Below are positions 1 through 6,943 of a stretch of 14,627 bases of DNA, in pieces. How positions within the stretch are numbered: position 1 is the first letter of the stretch; each line of letters starts with the position of its first letter. The notes beneath the pieces are model-generated. The model was given only the letters and a program-made list of their open reading frames with translations, ran no database searches and was not told the origin of the DNA. The position numbers and the translations under genes were made by a program. Source of the DNA: Prevotella sp. UBA1104 (GTDB lineage Bacteria; Bacteroidota; Bacteroidia; Bacteroidales; Bacteroidaceae); assembly GCA_002314055.1 (NCBI GenBank), contig DCBP01000054.1:3392-18018 (forward strand), written 5' to 3'.

Positions 1-633
1 CGTCAGGCTGACATGTTCGTTTGCGGTGTAAACACTGATACATACGCTGGACAGCAGATCGTTTCTAACGCATCTTGTACAACAAACTGCTTGGCTCCTA
101 TCGCTAAGGTTCTGAACGACAACTTCGGTATCGAGACTGGTTTGATGACAACTGTTCACTCTACAACTGCTACACAGAAGACTGTTGACGGTCCTTCTAT
201 GAAGGATTGGCGTGGTGGCCGTGCTGCTGCCGGCAACATCATCCCTTCAACAACTGGTGCTGCTAAGGCTGTAGGTAAGGTTATTCCTGAGCTGAACGGT
301 AAGCTGACTGGTATCTCAATGCGTGTTCCTACATTGGACGTTTCTGTAGTAGACCTGACTGTAAACTTGAAGAAGCCTGCAACTAAGGAGGCTATCTGCG
401 CTGCCATGAAGGCTGCTTCTGAGGGTGAGTTGAAGGGTGTACTGGGTTACACAGAGGACGCTGTCGTTTCTTCTGACTTCCTGGGTTGCCCATTGACTTC
501 TATCTTCGATGCTAACGCAGGTGTATACCTCACAGACAACTTCGTAAAGGTTGTTTCTTGGTATGACAACGAGATTGGTTACTCTCACAAGGTTGTTGAT
601 CTGATCAAGATCATGAAGAAGCACAATGGCTAA
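1..633 (+). CDS. gapA: Glyceraldehyde-3-phosphate dehydrogenase, 3' part (5' end outside window)
   Basis: Catalyses the NAD(P)-dependent, phosphate-dependent oxidation of glyceraldehyde 3-phosphate in cytoplasmic glycolysis. The frame is open from the first base (codons for R-Q-A-D precede the first visible Met at 13), so the gene begins upstream. About 210 C-terminal residues of the usual ~335 are present. Visible motifs are the catalytic-cysteine signature SNASCTTNC (Cys codon 76-78), the catalytic-histidine segment TTVHSTTATQ, the phosphate-site region around TGISMRVPT, and the C-terminal WYDNEIGYS. The active-site and catalytic domain are therefore intact. Codon use is strongly biased (GGT, GCT, CTG, AAC), unlike the neighbouring genes, as expected of a highly expressed enzyme. 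A terminator follows 28 bases after the stop, so the gene is probably not cotranscribed with miaA. Identification is very secure; the symbol is the conventional one. Confidence 0.97.
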   Translation, partial: RQADMFVCGVNTDTYAGQQIVSNASCTTNCLAPIAKVLNDNFGIETGLMTTVHSTTATQKTVDGPSMKDWRGGRAAAGNIIPSTTGAAKAVGKVIPELNGKLTGISMRVPTLDVSVVDLTVNLKKPATKEAICAAMKAASEGELKGVLGYTEDAVVSSDFLGCPLTSIFDANAGVYLTDNFVKVVSWYDNEIGYSHKVVDLIKIMKKHNG

Positions 634-649
634 TCAAGAAAAGTGATTA
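631..649. repeat. Small inverted repeat at the gapA stop codon
   Basis: TAATCA (631-636, containing the stop) is the exact reverse complement of TGATTA (644-649), with a 7-base loop. It could form a weak A/T-rich hairpin in the gapA 3' UTR, just before the main terminator. It may be fortuitous. Confidence 0.3.
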
Positions 650-660
650 ACATTTAGTAT

Positions 661-699
661 AAAAAAGACCGTTCGGCTTTGCCGTGCGGTCTTTTTTTT
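661..699 (+). terminator. Rho-independent terminator after gapA
   Basis: An A-rich arm ending in GACCG (667-671) pairs with CGGTC (687-691). Inside it CGGC (674-677) pairs with GCCG (681-684) around a TTT loop. The A-tract 661-666 faces an eight-T tract (692-699). This is a canonical intrinsic terminator for gapA, and its symmetric A and T tracts could let it act in both directions. It overlaps the -33 element of the proposed miaA promoter. Confidence 0.92.
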
Positions 700-708
700 C
701 TACTTTTG
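678..708 (+). promoter_or_regulatory. Bacteroidetes-type promoter for miaA
   Basis: TTTG at 678-681 and TACTTTTG at 701-708 match the Bacteroidetes primary-sigma consensus (TTTG, about 19 bp, TAnnTTTG) exactly, with a 19-bp spacer. The predicted start is around 714-716, giving a leader of about 37 bases before the ATG at 752. The -33 element lies in the loop region of the gapA terminator hairpin. This is a pattern match; no transcript data are available. Confidence 0.65.
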
Positions 709-751
709 TTCCCGAAAAATAATTTCTCTAAAAAAACATCAGATTTTTGAT

Positions 752-1708
752 ATGGAAAAAATGCCAATGATAACCATTCTGGGACCAACAGCAAGTGGAA
801 AAACGGAACTTGCTGCTCATCTTGCAAAAGATATTGAAGCAGAAATAATAAGTGCAGACTCGCGTCAGGTATATCGCAGAATGGATATCGGTACAGGAAA
901 AGACCTTGCAGACTATTGTGTTGATGGTGTAAACATACCATATCATCTAATCGATATTATGGATCCGGGAACAAAATATAATCTCTTTGAATATCAAAGG
1001 GATTTTCTCGATGCATATTCAGAGGTGCGTAGCAGGAATAAGAATGTCATACTTTGTGGCGGCACAGGATTATATATCGAGTCTGTGCTCAAAGGGTATC
1101 GACTGATTCCGGTTCCAGAGAATGAGAAACTGAGGAAAAGTCTTGAAGGAAAAACGCTCGAAGAACTTACTTTGATACTGGAGAAACTAAAGGAGGAGAA
1201 CAACTCAGTAATGCACAACACAACGGATGTTGATACTGCAAAACGAGCAATACGAGCGATAGAAATCGAGACAGCATACAGAGATACCCCTGTAGAGGAA
1301 AGGGAATTTCCGAAAATCGATACTGTAATAATCGGTGTGGAGATAGATCGAGAGCTCAGGAGAGAAAAGATAAGTCGTCGATTAAGACAGAGACTTGACA
1401 GTGGAATGATAGAAGAAGTGAAGAGCTTGCTTGATTCCGGAATTCCAGCAGAGAACTTAATTTATTATGGACTCGAATACAAATTTGTAACAGAATATCT
1501 AACCGGCAAACTTTCGTATGACGAGATGGTGCGCACTTTAGAGATAGCGATACATCAGTTCGCCAAGCGTCAGATGACCTGGTTTAGAGGTATGGAACGA
1601 AGAGGGTTCAGCATAAATTGGATAAAAGCCCAAGATAGCATGGACGAAAAGATAAGAGTTATACGAAATATAATCAAATCCTATATGGATAAAAAACAGG
1701 AAGGGTAA
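752..1708 (+). CDS. miaA: tRNA dimethylallyltransferase MiaA
   Basis: Transfers a dimethylallyl group from DMAPP to N6 of A37 in tRNAs that read UNN codons (i6A37), improving decoding. At 318 residues it has the usual family length. Visible are the P-loop GPTASGKT (residues 11-18), the substrate-site segment SADSRQVY (Asp36 is the conserved acidic residue), GGTGLY (103-108), and the late QMTWFR motif that contacts the tRNA anticodon loop. Where typical MiaA has MDIGTAKP, this protein has MDIGTGKDL, which I associate with a second MiaA type in Bacteroidales, so a paralogue may exist elsewhere. The ATG at 752 was chosen; codon 4 (761) is another possible start. There is no obvious Shine-Dalgarno sequence. 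It lies 3 bases upstream of the kinase-family gene, so the two are probably cotranscribed. Confidence 0.94.
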   Translation: MEKMPMITILGPTASGKTELAAHLAKDIEAEIISADSRQVYRRMDIGTGKDLADYCVDGVNIPYHLIDIMDPGTKYNLFEYQRDFLDAYSEVRSRNKNVILCGGTGLYIESVLKGYRLIPVPENEKLRKSLEGKTLEELTLILEKLKEENNSVMHNTTDVDTAKRAIRAIEIETAYRDTPVEEREFPKIDTVIIGVEIDRELRREKISRRLRQRLDSGMIEEVKSLLDSGIPAENLIYYGLEYKFVTEYLTGKLSYDEMVRTLEIAIHQFAKRQMTWFRGMERRGFSINWIKAQDSMDEKIRVIRNIIKSYMDKKQEG

Positions 1709-1711
1709 ATT

Positions 1712-2650
1712 ATGTTGCAACAGCAAACACGATGGGGAATTCTTTATTGCCCACGAAAAAGTTTTCTGTCTTCTGCCTCGGGTCGTTGGGAGAAGGTAGA
1801 GAAATGCCTGAAATCGAATGGAATAGAATACGATTTTGTGCAGAGTGAGAAAAGTAGCAGTGTTGTTAGACTGATGAACATGATGCTCAACAACGGCTAT
1901 AAGACAATTATAATAGTGGGGGGAGATTCTGCTTTAAATGATGCCGTAAATTGTATTATGGAAGCAGATGAAGCGACAAGGAATTCTGTTAGACTTGGTG
2001 TTATACCAAATGGTTTGATGAATGACTTTGCCCGTTATTGGGGATTTAAAGAATCAGAACTTGAACAGACTATAAAATGGCTGAAAGAGGGTAGAGTTAG
2101 AAAAGTGGACTTAGGATGCATCCGTTATGTCAATTCAAAAGGAGAGAAATGTCATCGTTATTTTTTGAATTGCGTAAATATCGGTCTGCTGTCGGCAATA
2201 ATGAATTTAAGGAATCAAACTCGCAAACTATTCGGCTCAAGAACGCTGTCGTATATTTTCTCAATGTTACTCATGGTATTCCAGCGTTTAGAATACCGCA
2301 TGCATCTTAAAATCAATGATGAAGAAATAAAGAGGAAAGTTATGACGTTGTGTGTCGGTAATGCCGAAGGTTACGGGCAGACACCAAATGCTGTGCCTTA
2401 CAACGGATTGCTTGATGTTTCCCTTGTATACCATCCGCAGATGGTACAATTGATAGAGGGATTTTACCTGCTGTTGACAGGTAAATTTCTAAATCACAAG
2501 AGTGTTCATCCATATAGAATTCGTAACATGGTTGTTGTAGAGGCTCCAAATGCTCTTGTATCAGTAGACGGTAGACTCATGAGTACACCTGTTGGTAAAT
2601 ATACAATAGGAGTGGAACAGGAAGTAATCAATTTCCTCATTCCTGAATAA
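1712..2650 (+). CDS. Diacylglycerol kinase-family (DAGK/YegS-like) protein with altered motifs
   Basis: The family phosphorylates lipids or lipid-like alcohols with ATP at the inner membrane or in the cytoplasm. Its landmarks appear in order: the nucleotide-binding segment IIIVGGDSALNDAVN (Gly70-Gly71-Asp72), the segment IPNGLMNDFARYWG (residues 98-111), a central FLNCVNIGL, VGNAEGYG in the C-terminal half, and a final SVDGR strand. Length (312 aa) is normal. The usual GGDGT is GGDSA here, and the usual GTGND is GLMND, so the glycine-rich ATP site is changed and activity or substrate may differ. It starts 3 bases after miaA, with an SD-like AGGAAGGG (1698-1705) inside the miaA end. A convergent hairpin follows. 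No signal peptide or membrane segment is evident. The family call is firm, the substrate unknown. Confidence 0.85.
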   Translation: MLQQQTRWGILYCPRKSFLSSASGRWEKVEKCLKSNGIEYDFVQSEKSSSVVRLMNMMLNNGYKTIIIVGGDSALNDAVNCIMEADEATRNSVRLGVIPNGLMNDFARYWGFKESELEQTIKWLKEGRVRKVDLGCIRYVNSKGEKCHRYFLNCVNIGLLSAIMNLRNQTRKLFGSRTLSYIFSMLLMVFQRLEYRMHLKINDEEIKRKVMTLCVGNAEGYGQTPNAVPYNGLLDVSLVYHPQMVQLIEGFYLLLTGKFLNHKSVHPYRIRNMVVVEAPNALVSVDGRLMSTPVGKYTIGVEQEVINFLIPE

Positions 2651-2651
2651 G

Positions 2652-2698
2652 ATTTTGCTGTTCCGGAATAAAAACTTTTATTCGCGGAACAGCAAAAT
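2652..2698. terminator. Long hairpin between convergent genes
   Basis: A perfect 13-bp stem (2652-2664 with 2686-2698) encloses a short asymmetric internal loop and a second 8-bp stem (2666-2673 with 2676-2683). It sits in the 62-bp gap between the kinase-family gene and the convergent Crp-like gene. There is no real T-tract on either side, so it may act as a bidirectional terminator or as a 3'-end stabiliser rather than a classical intrinsic terminator. Confidence 0.65.
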
Positions 2699-2712
2699 AT
2701 ATATGATAAAAA

Positions 2713-3417
2713 TTATCCGTTTTTGGAAATCTTTTTCAGTTCCTCTTCATTTATAATTTTAATTTTTCTTCCGTCAATGGCAATAAGCTTTTCAGAGGCG
2801 AATGCAGAAAGGGTTCGTATGGCATTGCTCGTTGTCATATTAGACATGTTGGCAAAATCTTCGCGACTTAGATAAATACTGATGGTATAGCCGTCTTCCT
2901 CCAAACCGTAATGTTCCTTGAGCATCAGTAAAGTATCGGCAAGTCTGCCGCGAATATGTTTCTGAGTGAGATTTATTGTACGGCAGTCAGCCTTGCCGAG
3001 TTCAATGGCAAGTTGCTTAATCAACTGCATACAAACGCTGTTGTTCTCATGCATCAGTTTTTCTATGATGCTCATAGGTATTGAGGCTACTATAGAAGTC
3101 TCAAAAGCAATGGCAGAAGTAAGATAGTCATCATTTGCAAAGTATGCTCTAAAGCCAAAGAGTTCATTGGGGCGAATAGTTCTAAGAATCTGGTCACGTC
3201 CCATAGAACCGTTACGACATATTTTAACCTTGCCGCTTATCAGGCATTTTATACTTTTCGGAATCTCAAGTTCCTTATATATATATTCATTTTTCTCGTA
3301 TTGTTCTGTTGAAAAGTTTTCTAAAATCAATTTTTTCTCTTCGTTACCGAGTGGTTGCCAAAGTGAAAGCAAGACTTCTTCTATATCTTTCTTTGATATT
3401 TTATTTTCAGTTGTCAT
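2713..3417 (-). CDS. Crp/Fnr-family transcriptional regulator
   Basis: Predicted DNA-binding regulator of 234 residues, the usual length for the family. The N-terminal half is a cyclic-nucleotide-binding-type beta barrel (roughly residues 20-130, with IKCLISGKVKI and LFGFRAYFAN). It is followed by a dimerisation helix and a C-terminal winged helix-turn-helix, with SREDFANMSNMTTSNAIRTL as the HTH (about 184-203) and a wing ending GRKIKII. The canonical cAMP phosphate-binding Arg/Ser signature is not evident, and there is no N-terminal cysteine cluster of the Fnr type, so the effector is unknown. It is convergent with the kinase-family gene and divergent from the glycogen cluster 262 bp away, which makes control of that cluster plausible but unproven. 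The start was taken as the Met of MTTENKISKK. Family call firm, role inferred. Confidence 0.88.
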   Translation of the reverse strand: MTTENKISKKDIEEVLLSLWQPLGNEEKKLILENFSTEQYEKNEYIYKELEIPKSIKCLISGKVKICRNGSMGRDQILRTIRPNELFGFRAYFANDDYLTSAIAFETSIVASIPMSIIEKLMHENNSVCMQLIKQLAIELGKADCRTINLTQKHIRGRLADTLLMLKEHYGLEEDGYTISIYLSREDFANMSNMTTSNAIRTLSAFASEKLIAIDGRKIKIINEEELKKISKNG

Positions 3418-3679
3418 TATGCTGGTACAATCTTTTTTCGATGTTATTTGTTTAAATGAATTTACCTCTGCAAAATTAATAAATTTATTGGTAAAACTTA
3501 ACTTTATGCATGAAAAATATGCTTTATAACATAAATATTCCGAAGAATAGGAAAAATGTCATTCAATATTTTGTCGGTTGAGATAAAATTATTATTTTTG
3601 AAGTGCCAAACGATTGTACTGCGAAAACACACGATCTACATGGCTAAAAATGTAAATATTAACACCTTAATAGAATATT
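3418..3679. promoter_or_regulatory. Divergent intergenic control region with candidate operators
   Basis: This AT-rich 262-bp region separates the Crp-like gene (minus) from the debranching-enzyme gene (plus). It holds a perfect 12-bp palindrome AATAAATTTATT (3478-3489) and an inverted repeat TATTC-CGAA-GAATA (3536-3549); either could be an operator. For the minus strand, 3471-3478 reads TAATTTTG, matching TAnnTTTG, but no convincing -33 partner was found. The palindrome overlaps that element by one base, which would suit autoregulation. AT-rich palindromes occur readily by chance, so the operators are speculative. Confidence 0.35.
3570..3600 (+). promoter_or_regulatory. Bacteroidetes-type promoter for the glycogen cluster
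   Basis: TTTG at 3570-3573 and TATTTTTG at 3593-3600 fit TTTG, 19 bp, TAnnTTTG exactly. The predicted start near 3607 gives a leader of about 73 bases before the ATG at 3680. The inverted repeat at 3536-3549 lies 20 bases upstream of the -33 element, a position suitable for an activator of the Crp family. Pattern match only. Confidence 0.65.
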
Positions 3680-5629
3680 ATGAGTTATCTTCGATTTGAA
3701 AGAAGTTTAATGACAAATCTTGAGGAGTCTCTTTCAAGAGAGATTTTAAGAACGAACCGTTCTGGTGCGTATGCTTGCTCGACAATTGTCGACTGCAATA
3801 CACGTAAATATCATGGTTTGTTGGTTGCTCCTGTTCCAGAATTGGATAATGACAACCATGTTCTTCTCTCCTCATTTGATGTTACGGTTGTTCAGCATGG
3901 AGCTGAGTTTAATCTCGGATTACATAAATATGGGGGCAATAACTACAGTCCTAATGGGCATAAGTATATCCGGGAATTCAATTGCGACAAGGTGCCTACG
4001 ACAATTTACAGGGTAGGCGGAGTTATCCTGAAAAAGGAAGTTGTATTCCAACATTATGAGAATCGTATATTGATTCGCTATACCTTAGATGATGCACACA
4101 GTCAGACAACGTTGCGTTTCAGACCTTTCCTCGCCTTTCGTAGCGTAAGGCAGTTTACGCATGAAAACTCTGCTGCAAGTCATGACTATGAGATTGTTGC
4201 TAATGGTATACGGACAAGAATGTATAAGGGATATCCTTATCTGTATATGCAGTTCAGCAAGAAAAACAATTTTATATTTCATCCAGACTGGTATAGAGGA
4301 TTAGAATATCCGAAGGAGCAGGAGAGAGGCTACGATTCTAATGAAGACCTCTACGTGCCAGGCTATTTCGAGATGGATATAAAAAAAGGTGAGAGTATTG
4401 TTTTCGCTGCATCCACATCGGAAAGTAAACCGAGCGGTATGCAGACTCTATTCCAAAAAGAAGTTGATGACCGAAAGCCAAGGGATAATTTCTTCCATTG
4501 TCTTGTAAATGCGGCACATCAGTTCCATAATACCAAGAATGGTTCAGAGACTTATCTCCTTTCCGGTTATCCTTGGTTCAAGAGTCGTGCACGCGATACT
4601 TTTGTCTCATTACCGGGGCTAACATTGTCTATCGATGAACAGGAGTATTTTGAAAAGGTGATGGCAACAGCTGAGCGTGGATGTCGTGAGTTTATGGAAG
4701 ATAAGCCATTGACTGTAGATATTTCGGAAATAGATCAGCCAGATGTCTTGCTTTGGGCTATTTGGGCAATACAACAATATGAGAAAGTTGTTGGTGATGA
4801 GAAATGTCTAAAGAAATACGGTAAGTTCGTTTTCGACATTATTCATTTTATCATAGACGGTAAACATCCTTATATGCGTGTTGATGACAATAATCTATTG
4901 TATGTCGACGGAAAAGGAAAGGTAATGACATGGATGAATTCCACGGTAAACGGTAAGCCGGTTGTTCCGCGCAGCGGATATATCGTAGAGGTTAATGCCC
5001 TTTGGTACAATGCACTCGAATATGCCGCAAGACTGCACAAAATTAACGGTAATCCAAAGCTGACGGAAAAGCTGGAAAACAGAGCCACTGCCTGCAAGGA
5101 GTCTTTCGTGAAGGTATTCTTAAACGACTGTGGCTATCTATTTGATTATGTGGATGGAAACATGATGGACTGGAGTGTTCGTCCTAACATGATATTCGCT
5201 ATTGCACTTGATTACTCACCATTATCACAAGAACAGCGGAAAGGCGTGCTTGATATATGTACGCGTGAATTGCTGACACCGAAGGGACTTCGCTCTTTGT
5301 CGCCAAAGAGTGGCGGATATAATCCTATATGTGAGGGGTCCCAAATGCAGCGTGATCTTGCATATCATCAGGGAACGGCTTGGCCATGGTTAGGAACATT
5401 TTACCTGGAAGCATGTATGAAGATATACCGCAGATCAAGACTCAGCTTTATAGAAAGACAGCTGATTGGCTTTGAGGATGAGATGCAGACAAATTGTCTT
5501 GGTACCTTACCTGAGATGTTTGACGGTAATCCGCCGTTTAAGGCCCGTGGAGCAATTTCCTTTGCAATGAATGTGGGAGAGACTCTGCGAACCCTAAGCT
5601 TGTTGGAAAAATATACTTATTTAATTTAA
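3680..5629 (+). CDS. Glycogen debranching enzyme (amylo-alpha-1,6-glucosidase, GH133-type)
   Basis: Predicted to hydrolyse alpha-1,6-linked glucose at glycogen branch points in the cytoplasm; no signal peptide is visible. The N-terminal ~260 residues form the bacterial debranching-enzyme N-domain (typical RTNRSGAYACSTIVDCNTRKYHGLLV segment, residues about 24-49). The rest is the (alpha/alpha)6 glucosidase domain with GYPWF (296-300) followed by RDTFVSLPG (Asp306, likely catalytic acid), YHQGTAWPW (562-570) and LPEMFDGNPP (Glu612, candidate base). The length of 649 residues is normal for bacterial members. It has its own upstream promoter, no clear Shine-Dalgarno, and is followed after 16 bases by the glycosyltransferase gene, so it is the first gene of a three-gene operon. 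Family call is firm; the catalytic assignments are by analogy. Confidence 0.92.
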   Translation: MSYLRFERSLMTNLEESLSREILRTNRSGAYACSTIVDCNTRKYHGLLVAPVPELDNDNHVLLSSFDVTVVQHGAEFNLGLHKYGGNNYSPNGHKYIREFNCDKVPTTIYRVGGVILKKEVVFQHYENRILIRYTLDDAHSQTTLRFRPFLAFRSVRQFTHENSAASHDYEIVANGIRTRMYKGYPYLYMQFSKKNNFIFHPDWYRGLEYPKEQERGYDSNEDLYVPGYFEMDIKKGESIVFAASTSESKPSGMQTLFQKEVDDRKPRDNFFHCLVNAAHQFHNTKNGSETYLLSGYPWFKSRARDTFVSLPGLTLSIDEQEYFEKVMATAERGCREFMEDKPLTVDISEIDQPDVLLWAIWAIQQYEKVVGDEKCLKKYGKFVFDIIHFIIDGKHPYMRVDDNNLLYVDGKGKVMTWMNSTVNGKPVVPRSGYIVEVNALWYNALEYAARLHKINGNPKLTEKLENRATACKESFVKVFLNDCGYLFDYVDGNMMDWSVRPNMIFAIALDYSPLSQEQRKGVLDICTRELLTPKGLRSLSPKSGGYNPICEGSQMQRDLAYHQGTAWPWLGTFYLEACMKIYRRSRLSFIERQLIGFEDEMQTNCLGTLPEMFDGNPPFKARGAISFAMNVGETLRTLSLLEKYTYLI

Positions 5630-5630
5630 A

Positions 5631-5640
5631 GAGGAGGAAT
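5631..5640 (+). promoter_or_regulatory. Strong Shine-Dalgarno site for the glycosyltransferase
   Basis: GAGGAGGAAT contains a full AGGAGG (5632-5637), 8 bases before the ATG at 5646. Such a strong site is unusual for this group and contrasts with the weak leaders of the flanking genes. It fixes the start codon. Confidence 0.75.
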
Positions 5641-5645
5641 ACAGA

Positions 5646-6911
5646 ATGAAAGTTTTAATGTTTGGATGGGAGTATCCTCCTCATGTATTTGGCGGACTCG
5701 CTACTGCAAATTTCGGTATCACACAGGGACTTCATGCTCAAGGTGATGTAGATATAACATTATGCTTGCCGAAACCATTCGGCGATGAAGACCAAACGGC
5801 AGCACGTATCGTGGCAATGAATTGTGTTCCTATAGCTTGGCGCAATGTTGACTATGACTATGTGAAGAATAGAGTAGGGAATATAATGGATCCTGATTAT
5901 TATTTCCGTTTGAGGGACCATCTCTATGCTGATTTCAATTATATGCATGTGAATGATCTTGGATGCATGGAATTTGCTGGTGGATATCCGCAAAATTTGC
6001 ATGATGAGATCAACAACTATTCAATTATTGCAGGTGTAGTTGCCCGCACGGAGGATTTTGATATAATTCATGCTCATGATTGGCTTACGTTCCCCGCAGG
6101 AATACATGCAAAGAAAATCAGCGGAAAACCTTTGTGCATACATGTTCATGCTACAGACTTTGACCGTAGTAGAGGTAAAGTCAATCCTACTGTGTATTCC
6201 ATTGAGAAGGACGGAATGGACAATGCCGACTGCATAATGTGTGTGTCGGAGCTTACCCGTCAGACTGTAATCAATCAGTATCATCAAGACCCGCGCAAGT
6301 GCTTTGCCATGCATAATGCCGTTTATCCTTTGCGTCAGGAACTGGAGGATATTCCTCGACCTGATCATACGAACAAGGAGAAAATCGTAACCTTCCTCGG
6401 AAGAATCACTATGCAGAAAGGACCTGAGTATTTCGTAGAGGCAGCCAATATGGTGCTTCACCGTACAAGGAATGTACGTTTCTGTATGGCAGGCAGTGGC
6501 GACATGATGGATCAGATGATTTATCTTGCTGCTGAGCGTGGTATTGCCGACAGATTCCATTTCCCTGGCTTTATGCGTGGAAAACAGGTGTATGAATGTT
6601 TGAAGGATTCCGATGTGTATGTAATGCCTTCAGTAAGTGAGCCTTTTGGTATATCACCACTTGAAGCAATGCAATGTGGCACGCCGACTATCATTTCAAA
6701 ACAGAGCGGATGCGGTGAGATTCTCACTAACTGTATGAAGGTTGACTACTGGGATATTCATGCACTTGCCGATGCAATCTATTCAATATGTCATAATGAC
6801 AGTCTCTTCCACTATCTTCAGGAGGAAGGAAAGAAGGAAGTTGACCAGATTACATGGGAGAAAGTAGGAGCAAGAATACGGAAGTTGTATCTGCAGCTGC
6901 TTAACAAATAG
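5646..6911 (+). CDS. GT4/GT5-like glycosyltransferase, probable glycogen synthase
   Basis: A GT-B fold retaining glycosyltransferase of 421 residues. The N-terminal EYPPHVFGG (residues 9-17) resembles the Gly-Gly loop of starch/glycogen synthases. The Rossmann-type C-domain has FLGRITMQKG (250-259; Arg253 and Lys258 are the expected donor-phosphate contacts) and the EX7E motif EPFGISPLE (Glu332 and Glu340). It probably transfers glucose from a nucleotide sugar to an alpha-glucan. This is inferred from its place between a debranching enzyme and a GH57 protein; a similar arrangement occurs in other Bacteroidales. It is shorter than classical GlgA (about 480 aa), so the donor (UDP- or ADP-glucose) and exact role are unproven. 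It starts after a strong Shine-Dalgarno site and ends 32 bases before the GH57 gene, with no terminator between them. Confidence 0.85.
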   Translation: MKVLMFGWEYPPHVFGGLATANFGITQGLHAQGDVDITLCLPKPFGDEDQTAARIVAMNCVPIAWRNVDYDYVKNRVGNIMDPDYYFRLRDHLYADFNYMHVNDLGCMEFAGGYPQNLHDEINNYSIIAGVVARTEDFDIIHAHDWLTFPAGIHAKKISGKPLCIHVHATDFDRSRGKVNPTVYSIEKDGMDNADCIMCVSELTRQTVINQYHQDPRKCFAMHNAVYPLRQELEDIPRPDHTNKEKIVTFLGRITMQKGPEYFVEAANMVLHRTRNVRFCMAGSGDMMDQMIYLAAERGIADRFHFPGFMRGKQVYECLKDSDVYVMPSVSEPFGISPLEAMQCGTPTIISKQSGCGEILTNCMKVDYWDIHALADAIYSICHNDSLFHYLQEEGKKEVDQITWEKVGARIRKLYLQLLNK

Positions 6912-6943
6912 ATATCACATATTTCACAAAAAATTCAAATAAT

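Noticed and set aside
3471..3478. TAATTTTG element as the promoter of the Crp-like gene
   Set aside because: Matches the -7 consensus on the minus strand but no TTTG partner lies at the correct distance; noted only within the intergenic entry.
6021..6560. 179-codon minus-strand ORF opposite the glycosyltransferase
   Set aside because: Lies entirely within a well-supported GT-B gene and shows no recognisable motif.
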